Shown piece after piece: positions 10,701-23,696 of a DNA stretch of 64,000 nucleotides. Both the position numbers and the translations under genes were made by a program. Under the pieces are notes generated by a model. It ran no database searches, was not told where the DNA came from, and saw only the letters and a list, made by a program, of their open reading frames with translations. The stretch's first letter is position 1. Each line of letters begins with the position of its first letter. The stretch comes from Lantana camara (lineage: Eukaryota; Streptophyta; Magnoliopsida; Lamiales; Verbenaceae): contig CM074858.1 of the NCBI GenBank assembly GCA_037501455.1, positions 97,126,001 to 97,190,000 on the forward strand, given 5' to 3'.

Positions 10701-11616
10701 TTCGAAGGATAACATGAAAGTGACTAAGTTATGGTTATCGAACCAATTTGAGATGAAAGATCTTGGTGATGCGTCCTATATCCTTGGAATTAAAATCTAT
10801 CGAGATAGATCTAGAAGGTTAATAGGACTATCATAGTCGATGTACATTGACAAAGTATTGAAGAGATTCAATATAGAGTCAGCAAAGGTTAAGAACCTTC
10901 CTATGAGTGTAGGAACATGTCTTTCAAAGAAGATGTGTCCTAAGACTAACCTTGAGAAAGAAAGAATGACTCATACACCTTATGCGTCAGCAATAGGTAG
11001 CATAATGTATGCAATGTTATGTACTCGACCGGATGTGGCTTATGCACTTAGTGTGACAAGTCGTTTCCAATCTGACGCTGGAGATGGTGACTGGGCTACC
11101 GTGAAGAATATTCTTAAGTACTTGAAAAGCACTAAAGATTTATTCTTAGTTTACGGAGGTTAGAAAGATCTTACTGTCGAAGGATACTGCGATGCAAGCT
11201 TTGCATCTGACTTAGATGATTTTAAGTCAATGTCAGGATACATTTTCTGCCTAAACGGTGGAGCAGTGAGTTGGAAGAGTTCCAAGCAAACTACCACTGC
11301 AGATTCGACCACTGAGGCCGAATACTTAGCTGCAAATGATGCAGCTAAGGAAGGTGTTTGGATTAGAAACTTCATTCAAGAGTTGAATGTTGTTCCTAGC
11401 ATGAAAGACCCCATTACTGTGTTTTGTGACAACACTGGGGCGGTTACTCAAGCAAGAGAACCAAGATCTCACCAATGGACCAAGCAAATTATGAGGAAGT
11501 ATCACCTAATCCGTGATATTATCAAAAGAGGAGATGTGCAAATTGAGAGAGTCACATCAGCAGAGAACGTGGCAGATCCACTTACTAAACCCCTTAGTTC
11601 AGAAGATGGGACTTAG
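7795..11616 (+). pseudogene. Copia-1 Gag-Pol polyprotein
   Basis: The start ATG at 7795 opens a frame to 9423. Gag is followed by the zinc knuckle CFHCGKAGHWRRNC, protease (WVLDTGCGTHIC), the integrase zinc region (HARLGH...CESCLKGK) and the integrase core (LIHSDICGP). RT starts near 10180 (NQVWTLVDLP, GCKWIF), and RNase H ends with [16 protein letters not shown]. In-frame stops lie at 9421, 10546, 10834 and 11161. The integrase second Asp reads Asn (RSNRGGEY, 9454-9456), and RT YVDD reads YVYD (10678-10680). Compared with copia-2, RT lacks 54 bases near 10497, an in-frame loss of 18 residues, and the C-terminus is shortened. The protein would need to make virus-like particles, copy RNA and integrate DNA; this copy cannot. 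Confidence 0.92.
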
Positions 11617-11642
11617 AGTAGCTTTAGAATGGCTTTGACGGG

Positions 11643-11654
11643 CAAGTGGGAGAT
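11643..11654 (+). other. Polypurine tract of copia-1
   Basis: The purine-rich run aagtgggaga lies immediately before the 3' LTR start (TGTTAGG at 11655). This is the expected place for the plus-strand DNA primer. The same tract is found in reverse in copia-2 beside its left LTR. Confidence 0.8.
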
Positions 11655-13600
11655 TGTTAGGAATAGTGCCCTAGAAAGTCGATTATATATCAGCTTTGTG
11701 CTTTTTCTTATTGTTATCATAGACAATCTTTGAATGAAATAACGAATTGAGGTAACACTTCTTTATATGCTCTTGTTTGGTATGCGTTTACTCTATCTGT
11801 GCATGTATAAGAACTCCCCTAATCCTGATGACTTTAGGACTCTACCATTTAGGTGAAATGGTTCATGAAACGAGCCCTATATCACATAAGTCATGATTAG
11901 TAAAATACTCCAAGCCGATGAGTCCTACCGACAGCGGGAGTGTCAACCTGACTCCTCTAAGGCTTGCTTGTGAGATCACGCCCTTAAGAAGGACCACCTT
12001 GTTTCATGGAGGTGCAAAGTGTATAGTTGATACGTGCGTGATACATGAGGGTGCTTACTTTAATAAGTAAGTTCACTGAGGTGCCCCGTGTGAGAACATT
12101 CCTAAATGGGAAAGGAAGTTTCTATTTCAGGAAATGGAAACTTCCAGATTAGGAAATATCTCACGAGTCATTGATGTGATTAATTGATCCTTAGACTTGA
12201 GGTTCCTTGTCACTTTATGAGTTAACTCTGTAGTCTTAGGTATAAGATTTAAAGGGTGTCGCCTTAGATAACTGATTCAAGGCTTATGCTGGGGCTGCAC
12301 AAGTGACTCATGAAAGTGAATGAGAATCAAGAAAGGACCTACACTTGCATTTGCAAGGTGATCTCTTATTGTGTAAGTCATTCATATGCTATATGGAGTC
12401 CTTGGCCAAGGCAGTAGATCAAGACATCAAGAAAAGGGTTTCTTGGATTGAGATCAAATGGATATGAAATGCACTTAGCTTTAAGACCGGATTATTAGGG
12501 TTCTGATTATTCCCTTACCCTAGATCTTGGTTGAGAGATAGTAAGTTGGAGGATTGTATCTCACATGAATCAATGACTTAAAGGTTCTGTCGAATCCGAA
12601 CATTCCAATTCAGCTAGGGGTTAAACACCTGTTGCTAGGCTATGGTTGTTTAATCTGTGGACTGATTAATTAATTAGTGTAATTAATTAGGGTCACTGCT
12701 AATCGAATTGAGAACCTAGAGGGTCACACACAACAACTGGGTTACATGAGTTAAGACTTGAAAATGATTAAACGAGTTAATCGGGCCAAGAGGGTTCCAC
12801 ACGTGTGAACCACACGTGTGGCTCAAGTGAGTGACACGTGTCCTTGTGACACGTGTCTCACACGTGTGTAAATATATGTGTATATTTATTTATGTGTTAA
12901 ATAATTAATGTGATTAATTATTTAATAGATTTTGGTTTAATTTTGAATTAAAAAGAAAGTCTTATTTTGGAGAAAAATAATCTAGTTAATTAATTATGAA
13001 TTAATTAATTAGATAAAATAAGTTATTTATTTTAAATAAATAATGTATAAAATTATCCAAAATTAGTTTGGATATTTTAGCTCTCTTAAAAGTTGATTTG
13101 AATTTGAATTGAAAGTCGAAGTTAAAATTACTTGATGATCAAGTAATAGGAGAGAGAGACCAAAACCCTAGCCCATAAGGACTAGGGTTTTCGGTCCTCC
13201 CCTTCTTATAAATAGGGGAGCTCGAGCTCCTCTTGGAGCTAATTGGCAATTCTTTTGGTTCATGTGTTGAACACCATCCTTTCTCCAAGATAAATGAAAC
13301 CCTAGGTTAAGCCTAAACACTAACTAGAGAACTAGCATCCTTACTAGTTAGATTGTAGTCAAGTTGGTGGACTATCTCTAGAGAGCTTCAAGTTAGAAGT
13401 TTGAAGATTCGAGCTTTACCAAGGAGAGGGGATCAAGCCGCGAGAAGAGCGTTCTTGGGTGGCTTGAAACGCTTCAAGAAAGTTAATTAAGAAAGTAAGT
13501 TTCTAATCCCTACGAATTTGGTTACACGATTGCGAGTCCAAGATCCTTTTGTTGGGAAAATTTTTTAAAATACGCTGCTTTCTGATTCGTGTTTTCCAAC
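11655..13600 (+). repeat. 3' LTR of copia-1
   Basis: This 1946 bp copy of the LTR has G-box palindromes from about 12800 to 12863, with one site mutated (CTCAAGTGAG) and one added relative to the 5' LTR. TATAAATA lies near 13208. It ends ...TTTTCCAAC directly against Tat RT sequence, without the final A and without a target-site duplication. It shares some small indels with the solo LTR at 16317 rather than with the 5' LTR, for example the aatccgaacattcc segment. Confidence 0.93.
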
Positions 13601-14242
13601 CGCATTCTTGAGCCCAAAAGGCATGACTAAGAAGCAGTATACACCCAAGTGGACAACAAATGAGGTTTTGGGACGGTCCTCAGGGGCCATAAAAATTTGA
13701 TAATACCCTTGAAAGACATCCATCATACTCATGAGTTCACAGCCGGAGGTCGAATCTACCAGTTGATCAATTCGGGATAAAGGGTAAGGATCCTTGCGAC
13801 AGGCCTTGTTAAGATCAGTGAAATATTTGCACATGCGCCATTTGTTAGCGCTCTTGGGTACCAGGACCACATTGCACAGCCATTCTGGATAAGTATAGGC
13901 TCAATATACTGAGCCTCGAGGAGCTTGTTAACCTCCTCCTCAATAACCCTCTTTCTAAAACTGTGCACATCTCCCTTCTTCTGTTTGATTGACTTAAAGG
14001 AGGGGTCTACGTTGAGCCTGTGGACTATGACGCTCGGGTCAATCCCAGTAAGGTCAGATGCTTTCCACACGAAAACGTTAATGTTCTCTCTAAGGAAGTC
14101 TATCATCATGATCTGTGAGGGTCCTGAAAGATTGGACCCAATCTGAGTGGTTTTATCCTTGTTTCCAGGTTCCAACTCAATAGTGAGAAATTTCTCCGTA
14201 GACTTGATTCGGATCTCAGGGCGAGGGAGTTCGAGCGCCCTT
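13601..14242 (-). pseudogene. N-terminal half of Tat reverse transcriptase
   Basis: On the minus strand from 14242 the translation reads ELPRPEIRIKSTEKFLTIELEPGN, VIVHRLNVDPSFKSIKQKK, RKRVIEEEVNKLLEAQYIEPI, then after a frame change WRMCKYFTDLNKACRKDPYPL, SMMDVFQGYYQI and MPFGLKNA at the copia-1 junction. This is the linker and fingers/palm part of gypsy RT; the Asp of SMMDVFQGY is the first catalytic Asp. The frame shifts near 13870-13885. The other half is at 3346-3717. The right edge at 14242 is the copia-2 insertion with target duplication CCCTT. Confidence 0.88.
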
Positions 14243-16154
14243 TGTTGGAAAAACGGAATCAGAAAGCAGCAGAAATTTAAAAATTTTTCAACAAAAGGAT
14301 CGAAACTCGTAATCATGAATCCAAATTCGTAAGGCAAAGAAACTTACTTTTCAATAATCTTTCTTGAAGCGTTTCAAGCCACCCAAGATGCTCTTCTCGG
14401 GGCTTGATCCCCTCTCCTTGGTAAAGCTCGAATCTTTAAAAACTTCTAACTAGAAGCTCTCTAGAGATAGTCCACCAACTTGACTACTATCTAACTAGTA
14501 AGGATGCTAGTTCTCTAGTTAGTGTTTAGGCTTAACCTAGGGTTTATTTGATCTTGGAGAAAGGATGGTGTTCAACACATGAACTAAAAAAGAGTCAATC
14601 AAAATCCCTAAGCGGAGCTCGAGCTCTCCTATATATAGCTTTAGAGAAGGGCGGCCGAACCTAGTCCTTTTGGACAAAGGATTTGGTCCCTCTCTCTTAT
14701 TACTTGATCATCAAGTAATTCCAAACCTTGATTTTGAATTCTAATTCAAATCAACTTTTAAGAGAGCTAAAATACCCAAAACCCTTTAAGATAATATTAT
14801 ACCTTATTTATTTATTAATAAATAACTTATTTATCTAATTAATTAATTCATAATTAATTAAATAGATTAATTTCTTCAAAATAAGACTTTCATTTTAATT
14901 CAAAAATTAAACCAAAGTTCGATTAAATAATTAACATATTAATTCTTTAATACATAAATAATATACATGTGTGACACACGTATCCCTAAGGACACGTGAA
15001 CCACACGTGTGTTTCGCACGTGCAGAACCCTCTTGGTATGATCAACTCGTTTAATCATTTTAAAGCCTTACCTCATGTAACCAAGTTGTTGTGTGTGACC
15101 CTCTAGGTTCTCAATTCGATTAGCAGGGACCCTAATTAATTAATCAGTCCATAGATTAAACGACCATAGTCTAGCAACAGGTGTTTAACCCCTAGCTGAA
15201 TTGGAATGTCTCGATTCGACAGAACCTTTAAGTCATTGATTCATGTGAGATACAATCCTCCTACTTACTATCTCTCAACCAAGATCTAGGGTAAGGGAAT
15301 AATCAGAACCCTAATAATCTGGTCTTAAAACTAAGTGCATTTCATATCCATTTGATCTCAATCCAAGAAACCCTTTTCTTGATGTCTTGATCTATTGCCT
15401 TGGCCAAGGACTCCATATGGCATATGAATGACTTACACAATAAGAGATCACTTTGCAAATGGAAGTGTAGGTCCTTTCTTGATTCTCATTCACTTTCATG
15501 AATCACTTGTGCAGTCCCAGTATAAACCTTGAATCAGTTGTCTAAGGCGACACCCTTTAAAGCTTATACCTAAGACTACAGAGTTAACTCATAAAGTGAC
15601 ATGGAACCTCAAGTCTAAGGATCAATTAATCACATCAATGACTCGTGAGATATTTTCTAATCTGGAAGTTTCTATTTCCTGAAATAGAAACTTTCTTTCC
15701 CATTTAGGAATCTTCTCATACTGGGCACCTCAATGAACTTACTTATGGAAGTAAGCACCCTCATATATCACGCACATATCAACTATACACTTTGCACCTC
15801 TATGAAACAAGGTGGTCCTTCTTAAGGGCGTGATCCCACAAGCAAGCCTTAAAGGAGTCAGGTTGACACTCCCACTGTCTGTAGGACTCATCAGCTTGGA
15901 GTATTTTACTAATCATGACTTATGTGATATAGGGCTCGTTTCATGAACCATTTCACCTAAATGGTAGAGTCCTAAAGTCATCAGAATTAGGGGAGTTCTC
16001 ATACATGCACAACTAAACTAAACGCATAGCAAACAAGAGCATATAAAGAAGTATTGCCTTAATTCGTTATTTTATTCAAAGATTATCTGTGATTACAATA
16101 ATGAAAAGTACAAAGCAGATATATAATCGGCTTTCTAGGGCACTATTCCTAACG
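14243..16154 (-). repeat. 3' LTR of copia-2 (left copy)
   Basis: It is a 1912 bp repeat matching 24231-26154. On the plus strand it runs from TGTTGGAAAAA to ATTCCTAAC. The last base is G in place of A (16154), so the LTR now begins CGTTAGG in its own orientation. A reduced, mutated G-box cluster lies at about 14968-15022. Confidence 0.93.
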
Positions 16155-16170
16155 ATCTCCCACTTGCCCG

Positions 16171-19100
16171 TCAAAGCCATTCTAAAGCTACTCTAAGTCC
16201 CATCTTTTGAAGACGACCTTTGAAAGCTTCTCGACTAAGGGGTTTAGTAAGTGGATCTGCCACGTTCTCTATTGATGCGACCCTCTCAATTTGCACATCT
16301 CCTCCTTTGATAATATTGTTAGGAATAGTGCCCTAGAAAGCCGATTGTATATCCGCTTTGTGCTTTTCCTTATTGTAATCACGGACAATCTTTGAATGAT
16401 ATAACGAATTGAGGCAACACTTCTTTATATGCTCTTGTTTGGTATGCGTTTACTTTATCTGTACATGTATAAGAACTCCCCTAATCCTGATGACTTTAGG
16501 ACTCTACCATTTAGGTGAAATGGTTCATAAAACGAGCCCTATATCACATGAGTCATGATTAGTAAAATACTCCAAGCCGATGAGTCCTACAGACAGTGGG
16601 AGTGTCAACATGACTCCTCTAAGGCTTGCTTGTGGGATCACGCCCTTAAGAAGGACCACCTTGTTTCATGGAGGTGCAAAGTGTATAGTTGATACGTGCG
16701 TGATACATAAGGGTGCTTACTTCAATAAGTAAGTTCACTGAGGTGCCCCGTGTGAGAACATTCCTAAATGGGAAAGGAAGTTTCTATTTCAGGAAATGGA
16801 AACTTCCAGATTAGGAAATATCTCACGAGTCATTGATGTGATTAATTGATCCTTAGACTTGAGGTTCCTTGTCACTTTATGAGTTAACTCTGTAGTCTTA
16901 GGTATAAGATTTAAAGGGTGTCGCCTTAGATAACTGATTCAAGGCTTATGCTGGGGCTGCACAAGTGACTCATGAAAGTGAATGAGAATCAAGAAAGGAC
17001 CTACACTTGCATTTGCAAGGTGATCTCTTATTGTGTAAGTCATTCATATGCTATATGGAGTCCTTGGCCAAGGCAGTAGATCAAGACATCAAGAAAAGGG
17101 TTTCTTGGATTGAGATCAAATGGATATGAAATGCACTTAGCTTTAAGACCGGATTATTAGGGTTCTGATTATTCCCTTACCCTAGATCTTGGTTGAGAGA
17201 TAGTAAGTTGGAGGATTGTATCTCACATGAATCAATGACTTAAAGGTTCTGTCGAATCCGAACATTCCAATTCAGCTAGGGGTTAAACACCTGTTGCTAG
17301 ACTATGGTCGTTTAATCTGTGGACTGATTAATTAATTGGTGAATTAATTAATTAGGGTCACTGCTAATTGAATTGAGAACCTAGAGGGTCACACACAACA
17401 ACTTGGTTACATGAGTTGAGGCTTGAAAATGATTAAACGAGTTAATCGGGCCAAGAGGGTTCCACACGTGTGAAACCACACGTGTGGGTCACGTGAGTGA
17501 CACGTGTCCCACACGTGTATAAATATATATTGTATATATATGTTAAATAATTAAATGTGTTAATTATTTAATAGACTTTGGTTTAATTTTGAATTAAAAA
17601 GAAAGTCTAATTTTGGAGAAAAATAATGTAGTTAATTAATTATGAATTAATTAATTAGATAAAATAAGTTATTTATTTTAAATAAATCAAGTATAAAATT
17701 ATCCAAAAATAGTTTGGATATTTTTAGCTCTCTTGAAAGTTGATTTGAATTAGAATTCAAAGTCAAAGTCAAAATTACTTGATGATCAAGTAATAGGAGA
17801 GAGAGAGACCAAAATCCTAACCCATTAAGGACTAGGAATTTCGGCACCCTCTCTCTATAAATAGGAGAGCTCGAGCTCCTTATGGAGCTAATTGGCAATT
17901 CTTTTGGTTCATGTGTTGAACATCTTCCTTTCTCCAAGATTAAATAAAACCTAGGTTAAGCCTAAACACTAACTAGAGAACTAGCATCCTTACTAGTTAG
18001 ATTGTGATCAAGTTGGTGGACTATCTCTAAAGAGCTTCAAGTTAGAAGGTTGAAGATTCGAGCTTTACCAAGGAGAGGGGATCAAGCCGCGAGAAGAGCG
18101 TTCTTGGGTGGCTTGAAACGCTTCAAGAAAGAATAAAAGAAAAGTAAGTTTTCTATCTCTACGAATTTGGTTACACGATTGCGAGTCTTAGGTCCTTTTG
18201 TTGGAAAAATTTTTAAATTCCACTGCTTTCTGATTCGTGTTTTCCAACAAATATCACGGATTAGGTGATACTTCCTCATAATGTGCTTGGTCCGTTGGTG
18301 AGATCTTGGTTCTCTTGCTTGAGCAACCGCCCCAGTGTTGTCACAAAACACAGTAATGGGGTCTTTCATGCTAGGAACAACATTCAACTCTTGAATGAAG
18401 TTTCTAATCCAAACACCTTCCTTATCTGCATCATTTGCAGCTAAGTATTCGGCCTCAGTGGCCGAATCTGCAGTGGTTGTTTTCTTGAAACTCTTCCAGC
18501 TCACTGCTCCGCCGTTTATGTAGAAAATGTGTCCTGACATTGACTTAAAATCATCTAAGTCAGATGCAAAGCTTGCATCGCAGTATCCTTCGACAGTAAG
18601 ATCTTTCTGACCTCCGTAAACTAAGAATAAATCTTTAGTACTTTTCAAGTACTTAAGAATATTCTTCACGGCAGCCCAGTGACCATCTCCAGGGTCAGAT
18701 TGGAAACGACTTGTTACACTAAGTGCATAAGCCACATCTGGTCGAGTACATTATGCTACCTATTGCTGATACATAAGGTGTATGAGTCATTCTTTCCTTC
18801 TGAAGGTTAATCTTAGGACACATCTTCTTAGAAAGACATGTTCCTACACTCATAGGAAGGTTCTTAACCTTTGCTGACTCCATATTGAATCTCTTCAATA
18901 CTTTGTCAATGTACATCGACTGTGATAGTCCTATCAACCTTCTAGATCTATCTCGATAGATGTTAATTCCAAGGATGTAGGACGCATCACCAAGATCTTT
19001 CATCTCGAATTGGTTCGATAACCATAACTTAGTTACTTTCATGTCATCCTTTGAATTCCCAATAAGAAGGATGTCATCAACATAAAGTACTCAGAATTAC

Positions 19101-22006
19101 ACTGAGGTCTCCAATTCCTTTCTATACACACATGATTTATTCGAGATCTGAATAAAGCCAAATGCTTTGACTGATTCATCAAATCGAATGTTCCAATTCC
19201 TAGAAGCCTGTTTTAGTCCATAGATTGACCTTTGGAGTTTGCAAACCTTTTGCTCACTCCCACTGAATGTGCAACCTATGGGTTGCTCCATATAAATGTC
19301 TTTATCAATGTCACCATTGAGAAAGGCAGTTTTCACATCCATTTGCCATATCTCATAGTCATAATATGCAGCAATGGCAAGCATGATCCGAATAGACTTT
19401 TGCATTGCAACTGCTGAAAAAGTTTCATCAAAGTCCACGCCGGGTCTTTGAGTGAATCCTTTTGCAACCAGTCTTGCTATGTAGGCTGCAATGCTTCCAT
19501 CAACTCCAAGCTTTCTCTTAAAGATCCATTCTCAACCTATGGGTTTGACCCCATCAGACAAATCTACCAAGGTCCAAACTTGGTTGGAGTTCATGGAATC
19601 CATTTCGGATTTCATGGCTTCTATCCAATGTTCAGAGTCAGAATCTGAAAGTGTCTCCTCATATGTTAAAGGATCATTATCCTTTTGAGAGATCTCATGG
19701 AAGAATCCATACCATATCTCCGGCTGTCTAGGTGTGCGTTCAGAACGCCTTAGAGGAGGATTTGCGTGTGTATCCAAATTCGTGATTGGTTGCGGTTGGT
19801 CAGAAGGGGACGTTTCTTCAGTGGGCGGTGTGGGATCACTTTGCACTTCTTCTAATTCTATGATTTTGCCTTTCTTTTCTTTAAGGAACGGTTCCTCAAG
19901 AAAAATGGCATTTCTGGAAACAAACACCTTTTGCTCAGATTGATCATAGAAGTAATATCCTATGGATTCCTTAGGATAACCTACAAAGTAGCATAAGTTA
20001 GAACGAGATTCTAACTTATCTCCCGCTGTCCTCTTCACGTAAGCAGGACAACCCCAAATTCTTAAGTAAGAATAGCTAGGGATTTTACCATGCCACATTT
20101 CATAGGGCGTCTTAGGGACTGACTTAGAGGGAACTAGATTCAGAATCTTTACTGCACTTTCTAGGGCATAACCCCAGAAAGAAGGCGGTAAGTCAGTGAA
20201 ACTCATCATGGAACGAACCAGATCAAGTAAGGTTCGATTCCTTCTCTCAGAAACACCATTAAGCTGAGGAGTTCCCAGAGGAGTCCACTGAGAGATAATC
20301 CCATTATCTTTGAGATGATTAAGGAATTCTTCACTAAGATATTCGCCTCCTCGATCAGATCGAAGTGCTTTGATCTTGTGACCAGTTTGGTTCTCAACCT
20401 CCTTTTGAAATTCTAAGAATTTCTCAAAAGTTTCAGATTTATACTTCATTAAGTATACATAACCATACCGACTAAAGTCATCAGTAAAGGTTATGAAATA
20501 CTGATGATTGTTTCTAGTGCTTACACTAAGCGGTCCACAAACATCAGTATGGATCAAATCCAAAACCTTAGTGGCACGTTCCACAGTTCCTTTAAAAGGG
20601 ACTTTGGACATTTTTCCTTTGAGACAGGATTCGCAAGAAGTTAACTCCTTAAGATCATTTTCAGAGAATGATCCTAAAGTGTTTACCTTGCTAATTCCGT
20701 TCTTGGAAATGTGTCCTAGACTAGCGTGCCATAAGGGAGCTGAAACTTTGTCATCTCTCTTACGTTTAGTTTCTCGTTGTATATTCATAATATTGATATT
20801 TTGAGTTAGATAAAGTCCATTACTTAGAGTACCGATGTGAACGGAAGAGTTGTTCCGTTTGATAAAATATTTACCATTCTTAATATAAGTTTCATAACCT
20901 TCACAATCTAAAATTGGAACTGAAATTATATTACGAATAATGTTCGGTACATAAAGGACTTTATATCAAACTAACTCAAAGCTACGTAAATCTAATCTAA
21001 TTGTGCCCAAAGCTCGAGCTTCAACTTTTGAGCCATCGCTGATCTTCAAGACACATTCTCCTTCTCTGAGTTGTTGAACTTCATTTACCATCTGTACATC
21101 ATTACAGATATGAGCTCCATAACCGGTATCAAGTACCCAAGAACTAGAATTAATAGAAAGATTTACTTCAACGAGAAACATACCTTTCTTTAGACTAGCC
21201 TTGTACTCTGGGCAGTTTCTCCTCCAATGTCCCGCTTTGCCACAATGGAAGCAAACATCCTCTTTCTGATCACGCTTCTTCTTTTGGGCCTTCCCCTTCG
21301 AAATGCCACTAGTGAGCCTAAGGGGTTTCTTCTTCTTCTTTTGGGCTTTATTACCCTTACCTTTAGAAGGCCCGGAAGAGGAAGATGGAGCATTCACCAT
21401 CAGAACCTTATTGTCCTTCTTGATCGTGCTTTCAGCAGTCATAAGCTGACTAATCAGCTCAGCTACAGGAGCACCAGCATGATTCATATTGAAGTTAAGG
21501 ACAAATGGGTTGAATGATGGTGGGAGCGAGGCTAGCAACAAGTCCACTGAAAGCTCATCTTTCAGTGGCATGTCCATGGAAGCAAGTTTCTCAGTAAGGG
21601 CAAGAAACTTGAGTCCATATTCATGGACACTTAAACCTTTCCTCATTCTCAAATGGAACAATTCCTTTGAAGTGTTATACCTTGTAACACATTTATGAGA
21701 GCGGTAAAGTTTCTCTAAGTGGTCGTAAATCTCCCAAGCAAATTCCATGTCCTCATGTTGCCTTTGCAAGTCCGGAGACATGTTAGCCAACATAAGGCAA
21801 CGGGCTTGGAGATTATCATCCTTCCACTTCTGGATCGCGTCCCGCTCGGCCAGAGTGGGAGCGTCCCCTTCGGGACTAGGCTCCCCTTCGAAGAGAATAT
21901 AAGTTCTCTTCTCAGAATCTAAAATGATTTTCAGATTCCTCAGCCAATCAGAATAGTTGGGACCAGCCAAATCGAGGATCGATACAAGAGGGGTTTTGGT
22001 TGCCAT
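16171..22006 (-). pseudogene. Copia-2 Gag-Pol polyprotein (interrupted by solo LTR)
   Basis: The minus-strand start is at 22006 (MATKTPLVSILD). Order is Gag, zinc knuckle CFHCGKAGHWRRNC, protease WVLDTGYGAHIC, integrase (HASLGH, LIHTDVCGP, LRSDRGGEY, NGVSERRNRTL), RT (MDVKTAFLNGDIDKD, LYVDDILL) and RNase H. The DDE and YVDD residues are all readable, unlike in copia-1. Defects are a stop at about 20963, a stop in the RT lead-in near 19531, two stops just before YVDD (near 19090-19100), a 14-base deletion near 18750 that shifts the frame, and the solo LTR at 16317-18249. RNase H resumes at 16316 and ends at 16171. Confidence 0.92.
16317..18249 (+). mobile_element. Solo copia LTR inside copia-2 pol
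   Basis: The sequence runs from TGTTAGGAATAG to TTTTCCAACA, 1933 bp, closely matching the copia-1 LTRs, with no internal region. The target duplication AATAT is at 16312-16316 and 18250-18254. It splits the RNase H codons of copia-2. It must have formed by insertion of a whole element and then LTR-LTR recombination. G-box palindromes are at about 17463-17519 and TATAAATA is near 17858. Confidence 0.96.
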
Positions 22007-22212
22007 TTCAAAACACCTAAAGAATCATAGAATCTACGACCTAAATGGTAAAACAGAGAACTAGTGAGCATGCTGAATTATAACGATATACAAAAGATAA
22101 GGTCTTTAATCTAATGTAGCTCCCACTGTTTTTCAAAGATCTATAATTCCCAAAGATCTAAGAGGAACACGTTTCCCAATGGGTACTAAGATTCAAAGTA
22201 TTTTACCTCGAA

Positions 22213-22532
22213 CCCACGACTCGCGGACATTCTAAGTAAAACCTTAGGTAGGTACAACTTAACAATTCTAACACCTTTAGAACTCTTAGTAATTATTTTT
22301 GCATCACCTATCTTTCAATATAGACCCACGACTCGTGCGACATCCACATTTACTTAGGCGTTAAGATAGACCCATCAATCATAAGATCATGATCAAAACA
22401 TAGTTCGAACGACCCACGACTCGCGGACATCGCCTTTGCCAAAATTGACCACTAAATATTGATCATTTAAAATGATCAATTAGGTAACTAAGAACTAATA
22501 AGTTCCACTAGCTATTCGACGACTAGCGGACA
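22213..22532 (-). repeat. Leader motif copies in copia-2
   Basis: Reverse complements of the copia-1 leader motif lie at 22213-22229, 22325-22342 (the longer GCACGAGTCGTG variant) and 22413-22429. A degraded copy is at about 22514-22532. Order and spacing match copia-1, so the variant copy occupies the same slot in both elements. Confidence 0.75.
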
Positions 22533-23696
22533 ATAACTAGCTTCACTTACTAAACTTAAAACCTATTGATGAAATGCTAGGAATCTAATTCAAAATTTGC
22601 ATCTCGAATTAAACACCTATTATTCGAAATGAGCTTAATATTTAATGGGAATTTTCGAATCAACCGGAGAGTTGTCCGGCTCGACCTCAACAACATATAT
22701 GTTATCCAATTTTATTAGTCTTGATTAATGCAAGTACAATTTAAATGCATTTCAAACAAGCACATAAACAGATAACATGTCCTAGCATGATACTAACATG
22801 AGATGATCATGGGTCTATCCTATCTTATGCATGAAAAGTGGGAGCCACTCCACTATCACAATTCTAACATACATGTCACATAAATAGTTTATATCACATA
22901 AGGGAAAACAGTAACAAAATACGAGCCCTATCTCTATTACATTTTCAATTGAGATTCCCCTCTCTAACATTTTGAGGGGTCTTCACTTATGACCTCCTTG
23001 TTACTTGAATGTGGTCCATCTTACTCCATGGGTGCATTGTTTCCAAAATGAAAATAAAAACCTCACCACCTATTCTACTCTGCCAAAAAAAAAAAAAAAA
23101 AAACTGAAAAAGTACTGAAAAGTAATAAGGCTCAATCTTCATATAGGCCTTAGATAAATACACGGGGCATACACCGGGCTCAATACAGTAATATGGAAAG
23201 CCACATAATAAATCACATAACAGTACGCACATAAGTGAGGCTCCAACCTCAATTGAAAAACGCAACTATAGGGCTCCAACCCCAAATGTAAACCATCCAT
23301 ATGCATAAATGTAAAGCATACAAAGACTATTACCCATGATCACCTAGCATGCATAAATTGCAAGAATTTAAATTTAACCAATAAATTAAAATTCTCGCTT
23401 TAAGCTCTAATAGCTTAAAACACGACTTAGATGCAATTCTTGTTCAAGAGCCATTTCTACAAAAACCGAAAAACAATAAACTAATAAAATTCCATTAATT
23501 TCTAAAAATTAATGACTTTTATTCTTTCAATATTTTCAGAAAATAAAGACTGTAATTTTCCCAAAATTTAAATCACTTTAGTTTCTCAAAATCCCAATTT
23601 AAATAATTATTACAAAAAATAACTTTTTAATTTAATAAAACAAATTTTTCAGAAAATTAAATCGGGATCTCAAGGACCGAAAACACGAAAACGCGA

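Larger units (their letters stand above)
3718..13600 (+). mobile_element. Ty1/copia retrotransposon copia-1
   Basis: This element is complete in structure: LTR 3718-5640, primer binding site, a leader of about 2.1 kb, gag-pol 7795-11616, polypurine tract, and LTR 11655-13600. Each LTR starts TGTTAGGAATAG, and the 5' LTR ends TTTTCCAACA. Domain order protease-integrase-RT-RNase H is the copia order. It sits in RT of the Tat element in the opposite orientation. No target-site duplication is visible: the left flank ends ggtgg and the right begins cgcat. The 3' LTR lacks its last base and some host bases look lost. Pol has four in-frame stops and damaged active sites, so the element is not autonomous. 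I assign it to copia but not firmly to a lineage (Tork-like is possible). Confidence 0.93.

Noticed and set aside
14243..14340. N-terminal extension of the Tat RT frame beginning MPYEFGFM
   Set aside because: That part is translated copia-2 LTR. The true Tat sequence starts at 14242.
16155..16316. A separate small gene between the two LTRs
   Set aside because: It is the C-terminal RNase H end and polypurine tract of copia-2, cut off from the rest by the solo LTR.
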